DNA from: Aeromicrobium marinum DSM 15272 | Lineage (GTDB): Bacteria; Actinomycetota; Actinomycetes; Propionibacteriales; Nocardioidaceae | DNA: 64,000 bases | Direction of reading: 5' to 3' | Assembly: GCF_000160775.2 (NCBI RefSeq) | Contig: NZ_CM001024.1 | Coordinates: forward strand, 1,290,113 to 1,354,112 | Notes under the pieces: model-generated | The model's input: the letters and a program-made list of their open reading frames with translations, nothing else | What the model was told of the DNA's origin: nothing | Databases searched by the model: none | Translations under genes and position numbers: made by a program | Part shown: piece after piece, positions 1-9,258 of the stretch | How the letters are laid out: each line of letters begins with the position of its first letter | Position numbering within the stretch: the first letter of the stretch is position 1

Positions 1-508
1 ACTCCTGCCGGGCGGCCTCTGTGAACCCGATGACTGCGAACTTGGTGCCACAGTAGGTCGCGAGCCCCGGGACCGGGAGCTCCCCGGCCAATGAGGCAGT
101 ATTGATGATGTGGCCGTGGCGCCGGGGCAGCATCCGCTGCAGGGCGATCTTGGTACCGAAGATGACTCCCAGCACGTTGATCTCCACCTGCCGACGGGTG
201 ACCTCGTCGGCCTCCTCGTGCACGTGCCCCGTCGGCATGACGCCCGCGTTGTTGATGAAGACGTCGACGGACCCCAGCGCCTCCTCGGTCACGTCGAGGA
301 ACGATTCGATGGACGCCGGGTCGGTCACATCAAGACGCACCGCGACGTCGAGGCCCAGCTCCTCGGCGGCCACCTTGAGCTGGCGCTCGTCGATGTCGCC
401 GATAGCCACCCGGTGTCCGCGCCGGATGAGCTCTTCTGCGGTGTGGTAGCCGATTCCCCGGGCACCCCCGGTGATGGCGACCACTCGTCGCGCGTTCGTT
501 GTCGTCAT
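1..508 (-). CDS. Short-chain dehydrogenase/reductase (SDR), 3' end outside window
   Basis: NAD(P)-dependent oxidoreductase of the classical SDR family. 169 residues are visible. The cofactor motif TGGARGIG lies at residues 13-20, NNAG at 86-89, the catalytic Ser near 139 and the YxxxK pair at Tyr152/Lys156, so the active site is complete although the C-terminus runs off the left edge. The ATG at 508 is preceded by a GAAAGGAA ribosome site. It lies 14 bp downstream of an aldehyde dehydrogenase on the same strand. That context suggests oxidation of an alcohol made by the nearby P450, but the substrate cannot be read from sequence. Confidence 0.9.
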   Translation of the reverse strand, partial: MTTTNARRVVAITGGARGIGYHTAEELIRRGHRVAIGDIDERQLKVAAEELGLDVAVRLDVTDPASIESFLDVTEEALGSVDVFINNAGVMPTGHVHEEADEVTRRQVEINVLGVIFGTKIALQRMLPRRHGHIINTASLAGELPVPGLATYCGTKFAVIGFTEAARQE

Positions 509-522
509 GGCTGCTGTTCCTT

Positions 523-2031
523 TCAAAGCCCGAGTCGCTGGCGCAGGCCACGGCCGGCGGCCAGGCGCAGCACTCGGGCGGCGATTGCCGTACGCCGTGC
601 GGAGTACGGGTACCAGGTGAGTTCCTTAGTGGTCAGCGGGAACCTCGGCTCGGTGATGGCCTGGACCCGGCAGTACTTGCGCAGACCCTGCGCGCCGCCG
701 AGGCGTGCTCCCAGGCCCGAGGACTTCCAGCCGCTGTGGGGTAGCTCCACAGCGAAGAGGTTGCTGAAGACGTCGTTGATGTTGACTGCGCCGACCTCGA
801 GCTGGCCGGCGATACGGCGACCGCGGGCGACGTCACGTGTCCACACGGTGGCCGAGAGCCCGTACTCGGAATCGTTCGCCAGGACCACCGCCTCGGCCTC
901 GTCAGCCACCCGCATGACCGGCAGCGTGGGCCCGAACGTCTCCTCGGTCATGCAGGCCATGCTGTGGTCGACGTCGACCAGCAGCGTGGGCGCGAAGAAG
1001 TTGCCATCGTCGCCCCGCGCCCCGCCGACCAGCACGCGCGCACCGGACTCCTGGGCCTCCCGCACATGCCGCTCGACCGTGTCCACCTGCGTCCGGGTCA
1101 CCATGGCGCCGACGTCGTCGCGGACTCGAGAGCCCTGCTTCAGCGCTCCGACGGCCGCGACCATCTTCTCCACGAACCGGTCATAGACCGCGTCCACCAC
1201 GTAGACCCGCTCGACCGAGATGCAGACCTGACCGGAGTTGAAGATGCCGCCCCAGACGATCCCGTGCACGGCCCGATCCAGGTCGGCGTCCTCGAGCACG
1301 ATGGCAGCGTCCTTTCCTCCCAGCTCCAGGCTGACCGGCTTGAGCAGCTGAGCACAGCGCGTGGCCACCCGACGACCCGTCGCCGTCGAACCCGTGAACT
1401 GGACGAAGTCGACAGCCTCGACCACCGCTTCTCCGGTCTCCCCCGCCCCGGCGACGTGCCGGAGGACCGGCGGGGCGCCGATCTCGTGCCACCCCTCAAT
1501 GACGCGCGCACAGGTCAGTGGGGTCATCTCGGACGACTTCGTCAGCACCGCACACCCCGCTGCGAGCGCAGGCGCTGCGTCCATCAGGAAGAGGGTGATC
1601 GGAAAGTTCCACGGGATGATCAGTCCGACCAATGGGTAGGGCCGGTAGCTGCGGGTCAGCCGCTTGGAAAGGCTGAGCAGCCCTCCTGCCCCCACTCGTT
1701 CGGGGGAGAGAAACTCCTTCGCATGGTCGGCGTAGAAAGAGATGAACTCGCACGAGCCGGTTGTCTCCACCAACGCATCAGGGCGGACCTTGCCGGTCTC
1801 TGCGACAAGCAGGTCAGTGAGCTCATCGGTGTGGTCGAGGATCCAGCCCCGCCACTTGCGTAGCCAGTGGGCTCGCACAGCAGGACCCATGTCCCGCCAC
1901 GCGACCTGTGCCGCGCGCAGGTCCTCGGCGGCGGCGCACACGCGGTCGCGGTCGACGATCGGGACCGAACGGAGTGCTTCGCCGTCGGCGGGACGACGGA
2001 TCTCCAGGGTGGGTGCGGACGGGGCGTTCAT
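523..2031 (-). CDS. Aldehyde dehydrogenase family protein
   Basis: 502-residue NAD(P)+-dependent aldehyde dehydrogenase oxidising an aldehyde to its acid. It shows the WNFP oxyanion-hole motif (141-144), general-base Glu236 in LELGGK and nucleophile Cys270 in FNSGQVC. Length is normal for the family. The ATG at 2031 overlaps the stop of a truncated YrbE reading frame by four bases. The frame stays open much further upstream, but in YrbE-like sequence of another frame, so I reject the longer start. With the SDR downstream and CYP153 module nearby, a fatty-aldehyde role is the simplest inference; succinate semialdehyde or another aldehyde is possible. Confidence 0.9.
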   Translation of the reverse strand: MNAPSAPTLEIRRPADGEALRSVPIVDRDRVCAAAEDLRAAQVAWRDMGPAVRAHWLRKWRGWILDHTDELTDLLVAETGKVRPDALVETTGSCEFISFYADHAKEFLSPERVGAGGLLSLSKRLTRSYRPYPLVGLIIPWNFPITLFLMDAAPALAAGCAVLTKSSEMTPLTCARVIEGWHEIGAPPVLRHVAGAGETGEAVVEAVDFVQFTGSTATGRRVATRCAQLLKPVSLELGGKDAAIVLEDADLDRAVHGIVWGGIFNSGQVCISVERVYVVDAVYDRFVEKMVAAVGALKQGSRVRDDVGAMVTRTQVDTVERHVREAQESGARVLVGGARGDDGNFFAPTLLVDVDHSMACMTEETFGPTLPVMRVADEAEAVVLANDSEYGLSATVWTRDVARGRRIAGQLEVGAVNINDVFSNLFAVELPHSGWKSSGLGARLGGAQGLRKYCRVQAITEPRFPLTTKELTWYPYSARRTAIAARVLRLAAGRGLRQRLGL

Positions 2032-2465
2032 GACACTTCCTCGAGTTCGGTGACGGTGCCCGGACCGGCGCCGGCCACCACCAGGACGCTCACGATGGGT
2101 CCGATCTCGCGGACCACCGCCACGGCCGCGCCCGCTCCCGCGAGGTCGACGGCACCGATCTGGATGAGGAGCTGGTTGACCTGGAAGATGATGACAACGC
2201 AGAAGGGAATCGCAACGAGGAGAGCCGGCCCAAAGGACACGGTCGTGATGAACCAAGCCTGCGACACGAACTCGCGGAACTGGAACCGGCGGGTGAACAT
2301 CTGCCTGAAGACGTTGCCCGAGAACGTGTAGAAGTCCCCGAACGTACTTAGGGTTCGGACGAAGATGCTCGACCCCATGGCCTCCTTGGCGATCTTCCGC
2401 GAGCCTGGCGTCAAGCCGGATGGTCCCTGCCACCGGACAGCGTCCGGGGAGGGAGTCGTCGTCAC
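2028..2465 (-). pseudogene. Truncated YrbE/MlaE-family ABC permease
   Basis: 145 codons resembling the N-terminal half of a YrbE permease (usual length about 250-290), the membrane subunit of Mce/Mla lipid importers. The conserved early block (TFGDFYTFSGNVF, then FREFVSQAWFITT and a hydrophobic stretch) runs to VVAGAG. There full-length proteins go on with a Gly-Ser-Ala segment and the EExDAMEVLG loop, but here the frame leaves the family after about six residues and stops inside the start of the aldehyde dehydrogenase. No YrbE partner, Mce protein or ATPase is visible. Probably a deletion remnant; a short functional protein is unlikely. Confidence 0.7.
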
Positions 2466-2626
2466 CACTGGGCGACGCGGCCCAAGGTGACCTTGGCCGA
2501 CCACGGGGTGGCCCTGCCGTAGCACCGCTGAGGCGGACCCCCTGGACGACGCGCCATCTCGACCTGCATCACTCGAACAACCCTGGGCAACGCTCCTGTC
2601 GCGGCAGTGCCGACCCGCGTGTCCAT
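2462..2626 (-). CDS. Small unrecognised ORF upstream of the truncated permease
   Basis: 54 codons from an ATG at 2626, preceded by AAAGGGTGAG, ending in a TGA that overlaps the GTG at 2465 of the permease fragment. The product is Arg-rich and resembles no family I know. The start/stop overlap suggests translational coupling and is the main reason to list it; it may be only a leader or chance frame. Confidence 0.25.
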   Translation of the reverse strand: MDTRVGTAATGALPRVVRVMQVEMARRPGGPPQRCYGRATPWSAKVTLGRVAQW

Positions 2627-2779
2627 GCGCTCACCCTTTCGGCTCGTCGAGATGTGACCACGATTACATAGGCTTGGCGCGGCACTCCTCTCGTCAAAGG
2701 CGCCGAAAACGCGACTCATTCTTGTAGATTTGCACAACCGAGGCGGTCGGTGGACCGTCCACTCCAGTCGAGGAGCCCG

Positions 2780-4012
2780 ATGCCAACACATCCGCTGCCG
2801 TGGGTCGAGGAATGGGTGACCCGGTTCGTCCTCGACGAGTCGAACGCCAGCCAGGTGGACGCCTGGGTGGAGCGCACCGCCCAGAAGATCCTCGAGGAGA
2901 TCCCAGAGCTGGCGTCCCGCCCCGGCCTCCCCGACGAGATCGAAGAGGCGATCCGCGAGCACTGGATCTGCTTCCTCGGTCAACTGACCCAGCCGCGGAT
3001 TGCCTTCACCCTCGTCCCTGCCGCCGTGCACATCGCTCGCGGATCTGCCCAGACGTCGCTCCCGCTCGACACCCTCAACCGGATGTACCGCATCGCACAG
3101 CAGAGCACGTGGAGTTACACCACAGAGCTGATCGCCGAGATCGACGACGCGCGATCCGAGCGCACGGATCTGCTCATCTTCCTGTGGGAGCGAGCGTCCG
3201 AGTGGATCGATCGTTCGGTCAACGAAACCAGCCGGGTGTACCACGAGGCACGCCGTCGCATTGAGATCGGGCGGAACGCTCGCTGGATGGAGACGGTCTC
3301 CCGGGTGCTGGACGGTGAGGCACTGGACAGCCGGTGGGTCTCCTCGGAGCTTGGCGGATACCCCATGAGCGGCTACCACACCGCGTTTGTCTTGGCCGCT
3401 GGCAAGGAGCAGGACTCTGTCGAGTCGCTCGAGGAATCGTGCCGACAGCTGGCGGCAGTCGCCGGGCTGCGCGCGCCGCTCGTGGTGCGTCCGGGCGGAC
3501 GCCAGGCGTGGATGTGGGCTTCGACGAGTCGACTGCTAGCCCCCAACGCGGAACTTGCGCTCTCCAACAGTCGCGCCGGAGATCTGCGCGTCGTTGTCGG
3601 GCCGAGCAGACCTGGACTGGCTGGTTTCGCATCCTCGCACCACCAGGCACGGCGCACCCTGGACGTTGTGCAACCCGACAAGCGGGGTGTCTTCCTCTAC
3701 GCCGATCACGAGGCACTCGTTCTCCTCGGGTGCAACCAGGAGGTGGACGACTTCGTGCGGCGCACACTGGGCGGCCTGGGCGGCCCCTCGGACCACGAGG
3801 CCAGCCTCCGGCAGACCGTTGCGAGGTATCTGGCTCTGGGCGGCAGCGTCGATCGGACGGCAACAGAGCTGTCAGTACACCGCAACACCATCCGCTACCG
3901 TCTCCAGAAGGCGACGAGCCTCCTGGGCCGGGATCTCGCACCTAGGAGCAGCGAGGTGGCGCTCGCCCTGCGTCACCTGGAACTGAGTCACGACGGGCAG
4001 TTGGCACATTGA
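2780..4012 (+). CDS. PucR/CdaR-type transcriptional regulator
   Basis: 410 residues. The C-terminal 40-60 residues form the HTH_30 domain of PucR-like regulators (VHRNTIRYRLQKA core), preceded by a GGDEF-like middle region and a helical N-terminal domain. An ATG ten codons upstream (2750) is in frame, but AGGAG lies four bases before 2780, so 2780 was chosen. It is divergent from the SDR-ALDH unit, with about 150 bp between them, and probably controls that unit or the acyl-CoA ligase; the effector is unknown. It lacks an N-terminal purine-sensing domain, so a ligand cannot be predicted. Confidence 0.85.
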   Translation: MPTHPLPWVEEWVTRFVLDESNASQVDAWVERTAQKILEEIPELASRPGLPDEIEEAIREHWICFLGQLTQPRIAFTLVPAAVHIARGSAQTSLPLDTLNRMYRIAQQSTWSYTTELIAEIDDARSERTDLLIFLWERASEWIDRSVNETSRVYHEARRRIEIGRNARWMETVSRVLDGEALDSRWVSSELGGYPMSGYHTAFVLAAGKEQDSVESLEESCRQLAAVAGLRAPLVVRPGGRQAWMWASTSRLLAPNAELALSNSRAGDLRVVVGPSRPGLAGFASSHHQARRTLDVVQPDKRGVFLYADHEALVLLGCNQEVDDFVRRTLGGLGGPSDHEASLRQTVARYLALGGSVDRTATELSVHRNTIRYRLQKATSLLGRDLAPRSSEVALALRHLELSHDGQLAH

Positions 4013-4539
4013 CCTGGGCAACGTCACGCGGGCCAGTGTCAGGCCCGGCGGAGTAGGACACGCGCTCATAACCCTATGTCGCGCGGCCTCCGGCAGGGGG
4101 ACGTTGAGCCGGCCGTATGGGTCGGGGTTGTTGGGCTCCTGGTCGTGCCAGCAGCGCCACAGGATCCTGGTCCAGCGTTGGGCCGGGACCCTTGCTGCCT
4201 GGGGGTGACAGCAGCTGTGAGCGCGGCCCCCGTCGTAGTTGTCGCCTTGCCCAGGTGTCCACGCGTGGTGCGTCTTGTGGCTTGTCGACGCGGGCGGGGC
4301 CCTGCCCCCGGTGTCAAGCCGACCGAACAGCCCGGTCGCAACGGCGGATTTGTGCTGCAGCACCCCAAGCAGCTGATCGTGGACCGCAATCCTGTGATCC
4401 GATCAGCTCGCGAAGGGCGTCGACAGCATCCGCCAGGACGCATCCCCAGCATGTTCGTCTCGTCGCGCCAGTGACCGATGGGCCCCGGGGCGCAGACAAG
4501 CGACCTGCTCCCGTCTGCGCCTCACCTCCATCAATGAGT
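4013..4539. other. Intergenic region, possible transposase remnant
   Basis: About 530 bp between the PucR gene and the acyl-CoA ligase with no convincing intact gene. On the minus strand around 4080-4200 one frame contains RWTRILWRCWHDQEPNNPDP, which resembles from memory the C-terminal tail of some IS110-type transposases. Stops and lack of the rest of the protein make it at most a scar. No strong terminator hairpin was noticed between these two convergent genes. Confidence 0.3.
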
Positions 4540-6168
4540 TCAGACCTCGACGACCGTGAGGACGCCGGCTGCGTGCTGGGCACGGAGCACCTTCTTGTCG
4601 AACTTGCCAACCGATGTCTTGGGCACCTCGGACACGAAGCACCAACGCTCGGGCAGCCACCACTTGGCCACCTTGCCCTCCAGGAAGGCCCGCAGCTGCG
4701 AGGGGGCCACCTTGGTGCCCTCGCGCACCACGATCACGGCGAGAGGGCGCTCCTGCCACTTCTCGTCCGGCACGCCGATGACCGTCGCCTCCAGCACGTC
4801 GGGGTGACCTGCGAGCAGCAACTCGAGCTCCACCGAGGAGATCCACTCGCCGCCCGACTTGATGACGTCCTTCGCGCGGTCGGTCAGGGTGACGAAGCTG
4901 CGATCGTCAATGCGACCGACGTCTCCCGTCCGCAACCACCCGTCGTCGAACTTCTCCGTGTCCTCATCGCCGACGTACGCTCCGGTGATCCACGGGCCAC
5001 GCACCTGGATCTCACCGACCGACTCGCCGTCGTGCGGCACCTCGTTGTCCTCGTCGTCGACCAGGCGCAGCTCGACCCCGGCGACCGGCCGGCCCTGCGA
5101 GGCCCGCAGCGCCCAGTGCTCGTCACCGCTCACCGACGCCGGAGGCCGTGCGATGGCTGCCAGTGGCGAGGTTTCCGTCATCCCCCAGGCCTGGACGATC
5201 TGCACGCCGTACTTCGCCTGGAAGACCTGCATCAGGTGCAGCGGCACAGCCGAGCCTCCGCATGCCACCAGCCCCAACGAGGAGATGTCGTGCCCGGGGT
5301 TGGCCTCGAGGTAGTTGAGCACGTCGCTCCAGATCGTCGGCACGGCACCGGCGACCGTGGGGCACTCACTGGAGATAAGGCGGACCAACGGCTCTGCCTG
5401 GAGAAACCGGTCGGGCATGACCAGGTCGGCTCCGGCCATCAGAGCTGCGTAGACCAGTCCCCAGGCGTTGGCGTGGAACATCGGGACGATGGCCAAGATC
5501 GCATCATCAGCGCCGACGCTCAGCCCGTCGGCGGCGCACGCCGCCATCGAGTGGAGGAATGTCGACCGGTGGCTGTAGGCGACGCCCTTCGGGTTGCCGG
5601 TCGTGCCGGAGGTGTAGCACATCGCGGCGGCGGAGAGCTCGTCGACCTCCGGCCAGTCGAATGTCTCCGGCTGGCTGGCGATGAAGTCCTCGTAGTCCAC
5701 CACGGTGAGGCCGTCACGCTGCAGCGGCGCGAGGTCGACGCCGCCCGTCACCACCACGGTGCGCACTTGGGCGAGTTGGGGCAGGATCGCCGCCAGGAGG
5801 GGGGCCAGGGTGCCGTCTACGAGCACCACCCGGTCGTCGGCATGGTTGGCGATGTAGACCAGCTGCTCGGGGGCCAGGCGAGGATTGAGAGTGTGCAGGA
5901 CCGCGCCCATCGAGGGCACGGCGCAGTAGGCCTCGACATGCTCCTGGTTGTTCCACATGAGGGTCGCGACCCGCTCGTCGCCCGTCACACCACAGGCGCG
6001 CAGGGCGTGAGCCAGCTGCGCCGACCGGCGACCCACGTCCGCGAACGTGCCGACCTTGACCGAGCCGTCCGGCTGGAGCGTACGGACGCGTGCCCTAGCG
6101 TGCACGCGCGAACCGTGCCGCAGGATCGCGGCGGTCGTGAGGGGGATGTTCATCATGGTGCTCTGCAT
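4540..6168 (-). CDS. Fatty-acid--CoA ligase (AMP-binding, AlkK-like)
   Basis: 542-residue adenylate-forming enzyme that activates a carboxylic acid with ATP and CoA. The P-loop-like YTSGTTGNPKG motif is near residues 185-195, AWGMTE near 320-330, GWLRTGD near 400-410, and a C-terminal lysine lies in the KTSVGKFDKK tail. Size and motifs fit medium/long-chain acyl-CoA synthetases such as AlkK. AAGGA sits six bases before the ATG at 6168. It follows the ferredoxin reductase by 84 bp on the same strand, so it is probably the last gene of the P450 operon, feeding the terminally oxidised chain into beta-oxidation. Chain length is inference. Confidence 0.88.
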   Translation of the reverse strand: MQSTMMNIPLTTAAILRHGSRVHARARVRTLQPDGSVKVGTFADVGRRSAQLAHALRACGVTGDERVATLMWNNQEHVEAYCAVPSMGAVLHTLNPRLAPEQLVYIANHADDRVVLVDGTLAPLLAAILPQLAQVRTVVVTGGVDLAPLQRDGLTVVDYEDFIASQPETFDWPEVDELSAAAMCYTSGTTGNPKGVAYSHRSTFLHSMAACAADGLSVGADDAILAIVPMFHANAWGLVYAALMAGADLVMPDRFLQAEPLVRLISSECPTVAGAVPTIWSDVLNYLEANPGHDISSLGLVACGGSAVPLHLMQVFQAKYGVQIVQAWGMTETSPLAAIARPPASVSGDEHWALRASQGRPVAGVELRLVDDEDNEVPHDGESVGEIQVRGPWITGAYVGDEDTEKFDDGWLRTGDVGRIDDRSFVTLTDRAKDVIKSGGEWISSVELELLLAGHPDVLEATVIGVPDEKWQERPLAVIVVREGTKVAPSQLRAFLEGKVAKWWLPERWCFVSEVPKTSVGKFDKKVLRAQHAAGVLTVVEV

Positions 6169-6252
6169 CGAGGTTCCTTCGGGTAGTGGTGCGATTCGCA
6201 GCCTGGGACGCGTCGGCAGGGGGGCGCGTCGGGTGGGCCGACAGACGGGACG

Positions 6253-7455
6253 TCAGGGTGCGACGAGGGCCTTGAGCTGGTCCCGGTCGACGTCGAGCCC
6301 CTGACTGATCACCTGCTTGGCCTTCATGAAGTCCCGCGGTCGGTTCACGCAGTCCGCGGCCAGGAGCCGGCCCTGTTGGAGGTAGTAGCAGGTGAAGTCG
6401 CGATCACGGGTGGGGTCGCCGCTCAGAACGAGGTCGTCGTAGCCGGTGTTCAAGCCGGCTATCTGCAGCTTGAGGTCGTACTGGTCGGACCAGAACCAGG
6501 GCAGCGCTGCGATTGGGCGCTCCTTGCCGCACAGTGTCGCGGCTGCCGTCTTGGCCTGCGCCCCGGCACTGGGCACGGACTCCAGCCTGACGAGTCGGTC
6601 GTAACGAGCCATGCGGTGGCTGGCGCAGTCACCGGCGGCGACGATTCGAGGGTCGCTGGTGCGAGCCAGGTCGTCGATCACGATCCCGTCCTCGACCTGC
6701 AGGCCCGCCTCGGCGGCCAACTCGGTGTTGGGGACCAGGCCCACACCGACGATGACGAGGTCGGCTGGGATCCGCTCTCCGCCGGCCAGGACCACCTCTC
6801 GGATGTGGTTGTCGCCTGCCATGGCCTCGACGAGGGCGCCCGTCCGGATAACGACACCGGCGTTGCGGTGGACGCGCTCGTAGAACGACGAGACCTCGGG
6901 TGCCGTGACCCGCTCGAGCACGCGTTCGGCGGCCTCCAGGACCGTCACCTCCAGACCGAGTGCCCGCAGGGATGCGGCTGTCTCCAAGCCGATGTACCCG
7001 CCGCCGACGATCACGGCGTGGCGCCCTGGGGCCGCGGAAGCCCGGATCGACGCGACGTCCGCGAAGGTCCGCAGGTAGAAGATGCCCGGTAGATCGATGC
7101 CGGGCACGGACAGGCTGCGCGCCCGGCCTCCCGTGCACAGGGCCAGACCTTCGTACGCCATCGTCTGACCGTCGCTCAGCACCAATTGTCGCGCCGCACG
7201 ATCGACCTGGGTGACCGTCGACTGCACGAGGCGGATGTTGTGCTTGTCGTAGAACTCCGCCTTGCGGATGGCAAGCTCGTCCAGGCTGCTCTTGCCAGCG
7301 AGGTAGGCCTTGGAGAGAGGAGGACGTTGGTAGGGTAGCGCCGGCTCGTCACCCACCACGACGATCTCTCCTGCCCAGCCCTCCTGCCGGAGTCCGGCCG
7401 CCACCTGGACACCGGCATGGCTGGCACCGACGACCAGGGCCCTCCCCTCGGTCAC
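6253..7455 (-). CDS. FAD-dependent ferredoxin reductase
   Basis: 400-residue pyridine-nucleotide-disulfide oxidoreductase of the class that reduces ferredoxins for bacterial P450s. The FAD-binding VVGASHAG motif is at the N-terminus, the NADH-binding VIVGGGYIGLE motif near residues 150-160, and the second FAD motif (VAAGDCA) near 270. The GTG start at 7455 overlaps the P450 stop by four bases (GTGA), which fixes the start and implies coupling. Its role is to pass electrons from NAD(P)H to the 2Fe-2S ferredoxin encoded two genes upstream. Confidence 0.92.
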   Translation of the reverse strand: MTEGRALVVGASHAGVQVAAGLRQEGWAGEIVVVGDEPALPYQRPPLSKAYLAGKSSLDELAIRKAEFYDKHNIRLVQSTVTQVDRAARQLVLSDGQTMAYEGLALCTGGRARSLSVPGIDLPGIFYLRTFADVASIRASAAPGRHAVIVGGGYIGLETAASLRALGLEVTVLEAAERVLERVTAPEVSSFYERVHRNAGVVIRTGALVEAMAGDNHIREVVLAGGERIPADLVIVGVGLVPNTELAAEAGLQVEDGIVIDDLARTSDPRIVAAGDCASHRMARYDRLVRLESVPSAGAQAKTAAATLCGKERPIAALPWFWSDQYDLKLQIAGLNTGYDDLVLSGDPTRDRDFTCYYLQQGRLLAADCVNRPRDFMKAKQVISQGLDVDRDQLKALVAP

Positions 7456-8852
7456 GCGTCGGTCTTGGGCGTCAGCTGGACCATCAGCCTGCTGATGCCG
7501 CGCACGAAGTTGGACTGGACGTACTCCGGTTCGTCGACGACCTCGATCTTCTCGAAGCGCGGCAGCAGTTCCTCCCACAGGATCCGCAGCTGCATCTCCG
7601 CCAGTCGGTTGCCCATGCACCGGTGGACACCGAAGCCGAAGGAGATGTGGTTGCGAGCGTTGCTGCGGTCGATGATCAGGTCGTCCGGCCGGTCGAACAC
7701 GCGCTCGTCGCGGTTGCCCGAGGCGTACCACATGACGAGCTTGTCGCCCTTGCGGATGAACTGTCCGTTGAGCATCGTGTCCTTCTTGGCCACGCGGCGC
7801 ATGTAGGCCAAGGGTGTTTGCCAGCGGATGATCTCCGAGACCATGTTCGGGATGAGGTCGGGGTTGGCCTTGAGCTTCTCGAACTGGTCGGGGAACCGGT
7901 TCAGTGCGAGGACACCGCCGCTCATGGAGTTCCGCGTGGTGTCGTTGCCGCCGACGATGAGCAGGACGAGGTTGCCCAGGAACTCCATCGGACGATCGAT
8001 CAGGTCCTTGGTGTCCTCGTTGCTCTGCAGCATCGTGATCAGGTCGAAGCCCGGCTCCTCGCCGGCCGCGAGCCGCGCCTCCTTGTCGCGCCACAGGGCA
8101 CTCAGCCCTTGCGTTGCGTCGACAAATCCGCGGAACACCTCATCGTTGTCCGAGGGACCGCCGTTGGCCTGCTCCATAGAGCTGGCCAAGTCTGACCATT
8201 CGACGAGCTTGCGGCGCTGCTCGTAGGGGAAGTCGAGCAAGGTTGCCAACATGCGCGCGGTGAGCTCGATCGAGACACGGTCGACCCAGTTGAAGGGCTC
8301 ACCGATCGGGAGATCGTCCAGCACCTCCTGGACGCGCGAGCGGATCAGCCCCTCCATCTCCCGCAGATTCTTGGGAGCTACGACGCCCTGGACGGCAGCG
8401 CGCTGGCGGTCGTGCTTGGGCGGGTCCATCGCGATGAACATGGCGACATCCATGAATCGCGGGGGCTCGCCGATGATGATGAAGGGCTCCGCGGAGAAGG
8501 TCTCATGGTCCTTGTCGACTGCGATGATGTCGGCGTGTCGGGTGACCGACCAGAAAGGACCGAAAGGGCTCTTGGCCTGAAAGTGCACGGGGGCCTCGTT
8601 GCGCACCCGCTCGAAGTACGACTGCCACTTGCCCTGTCGGTACAGGAATGGGTTGCTCAGGTCGATGTCGGCGAGGGCGATGTCTTCCACGGGGGGGATG
8701 GGCTCCTCGACGAAGATCTTCTGTCCATTGGTCCGTGTCACGAAGCGACGGGCCTTGTCATACAGGTGCGCCCCGCGGATCTGGATCGCCATCGGGACAA
8801 TGGACTGAGCTCGCTCAGTCACGGCGTCGGTCACGGTAGTCAGGGTCGTCAT
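7452..8852 (-). CDS. Cytochrome P450, CYP153 type (alkane/fatty-acid omega-hydroxylase)
   Basis: 466-residue soluble class I P450. The heme-thiolate signature FGFGVHRCMG carries the proximal Cys412; the I-helix has GGNDTTR and the K-helix ExxR is EIIR. The VFDRPDDLIIDRSNARNHISFG-type region and the overall length match CYP153 enzymes, which hydroxylate the terminal carbon of alkanes or fatty acids. A GAGAGGAAG site precedes the ATG at 8852. It lies 22 bp after the ferredoxin gene and overlaps the reductase gene by four bases, giving a complete three-component monooxygenase. The actual substrate is not determined. Confidence 0.93.
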   Translation of the reverse strand: MTTLTTVTDAVTERAQSIVPMAIQIRGAHLYDKARRFVTRTNGQKIFVEEPIPPVEDIALADIDLSNPFLYRQGKWQSYFERVRNEAPVHFQAKSPFGPFWSVTRHADIIAVDKDHETFSAEPFIIIGEPPRFMDVAMFIAMDPPKHDRQRAAVQGVVAPKNLREMEGLIRSRVQEVLDDLPIGEPFNWVDRVSIELTARMLATLLDFPYEQRRKLVEWSDLASSMEQANGGPSDNDEVFRGFVDATQGLSALWRDKEARLAAGEEPGFDLITMLQSNEDTKDLIDRPMEFLGNLVLLIVGGNDTTRNSMSGGVLALNRFPDQFEKLKANPDLIPNMVSEIIRWQTPLAYMRRVAKKDTMLNGQFIRKGDKLVMWYASGNRDERVFDRPDDLIIDRSNARNHISFGFGVHRCMGNRLAEMQLRILWEELLPRFEKIEVVDEPEYVQSNFVRGISRLMVQLTPKTDA

Positions 8853-8874
8853 GGTGCGGTCTTCCTCTCGACAG

Positions 8875-9195
8875 TCACATCTGGAACTCGGGGAGTCGGA
8901 CGACGAGGCCGTCCAAGTTCTCGCTCAGCCGCATCTGGCACGACAGCCGGGAGCTCGGCTCGCGCTCGGGGTTCATGGCGAGCATCTCCTCCTCGACCGG
9001 ACCCGAACGGCCGACTTCGGCGACCCACTGGTCATCGACGATCACGTGGCACGTGCCACACGCGGCCTCCCCGCCACAGTCACCGTCTACCCCGGGCACC
9101 ATGTTGTCGACGGCGATCTGCATGAGGGACGCACCCTCCTCGAGGGGTGCCTCGTGCTTCTCCCCTTCGTGGGAGATGAAGGTGACAACTGACAT
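8875..9195 (-). CDS. [2Fe-2S] ferredoxin
   Basis: 106-residue adrenodoxin/putidaredoxin-type ferredoxin. The cluster ligands are Cys40, Cys46, Cys49 (CX5CX2C) and Cys86. An AAGGAG site lies eight bases before the ATG at 9195; longer in-frame starts lack this. It is the first gene of the ferredoxin-P450-reductase-ligase unit and should be the direct electron donor of the P450. Confidence 0.95.
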   Translation of the reverse strand: MSVVTFISHEGEKHEAPLEEGASLMQIAVDNMVPGVDGDCGGEAACGTCHVIVDDQWVAEVGRSGPVEEEMLAMNPEREPSSRLSCQMRLSENLDGLVVRLPEFQM

Positions 9196-9229
9196 GAAAC
9201 AACTCCTTGCTCGAACGTGAGCCAAGTGT

Positions 9230-9258
9230 TTGCGCTCTGGTGATGCTGGGGCTATGGT
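9230..9258 (+). promoter_or_regulatory. Candidate promoter of the AraC-type regulator
   Basis: TTGCGC (9230-9235), 17 bases, TATGGT (9253-9258) on the plus strand, about 40 bp before the regulator start. On the minus strand a TTGACG at 9265-9270 faces the ferredoxin gene and overlaps this promoter region, with only a weak -10 17 bases away (AGCATC). The 104-bp divergent spacer should therefore hold both promoters and the regulator site. Confidence 0.5.

Noticed and set aside
4117-6186. 689-codon open frame antisense to the acyl-CoA ligase
   Set aside because: Composition is His/Arg/Gly-rich without motifs, while the opposite strand has all ligase motifs.
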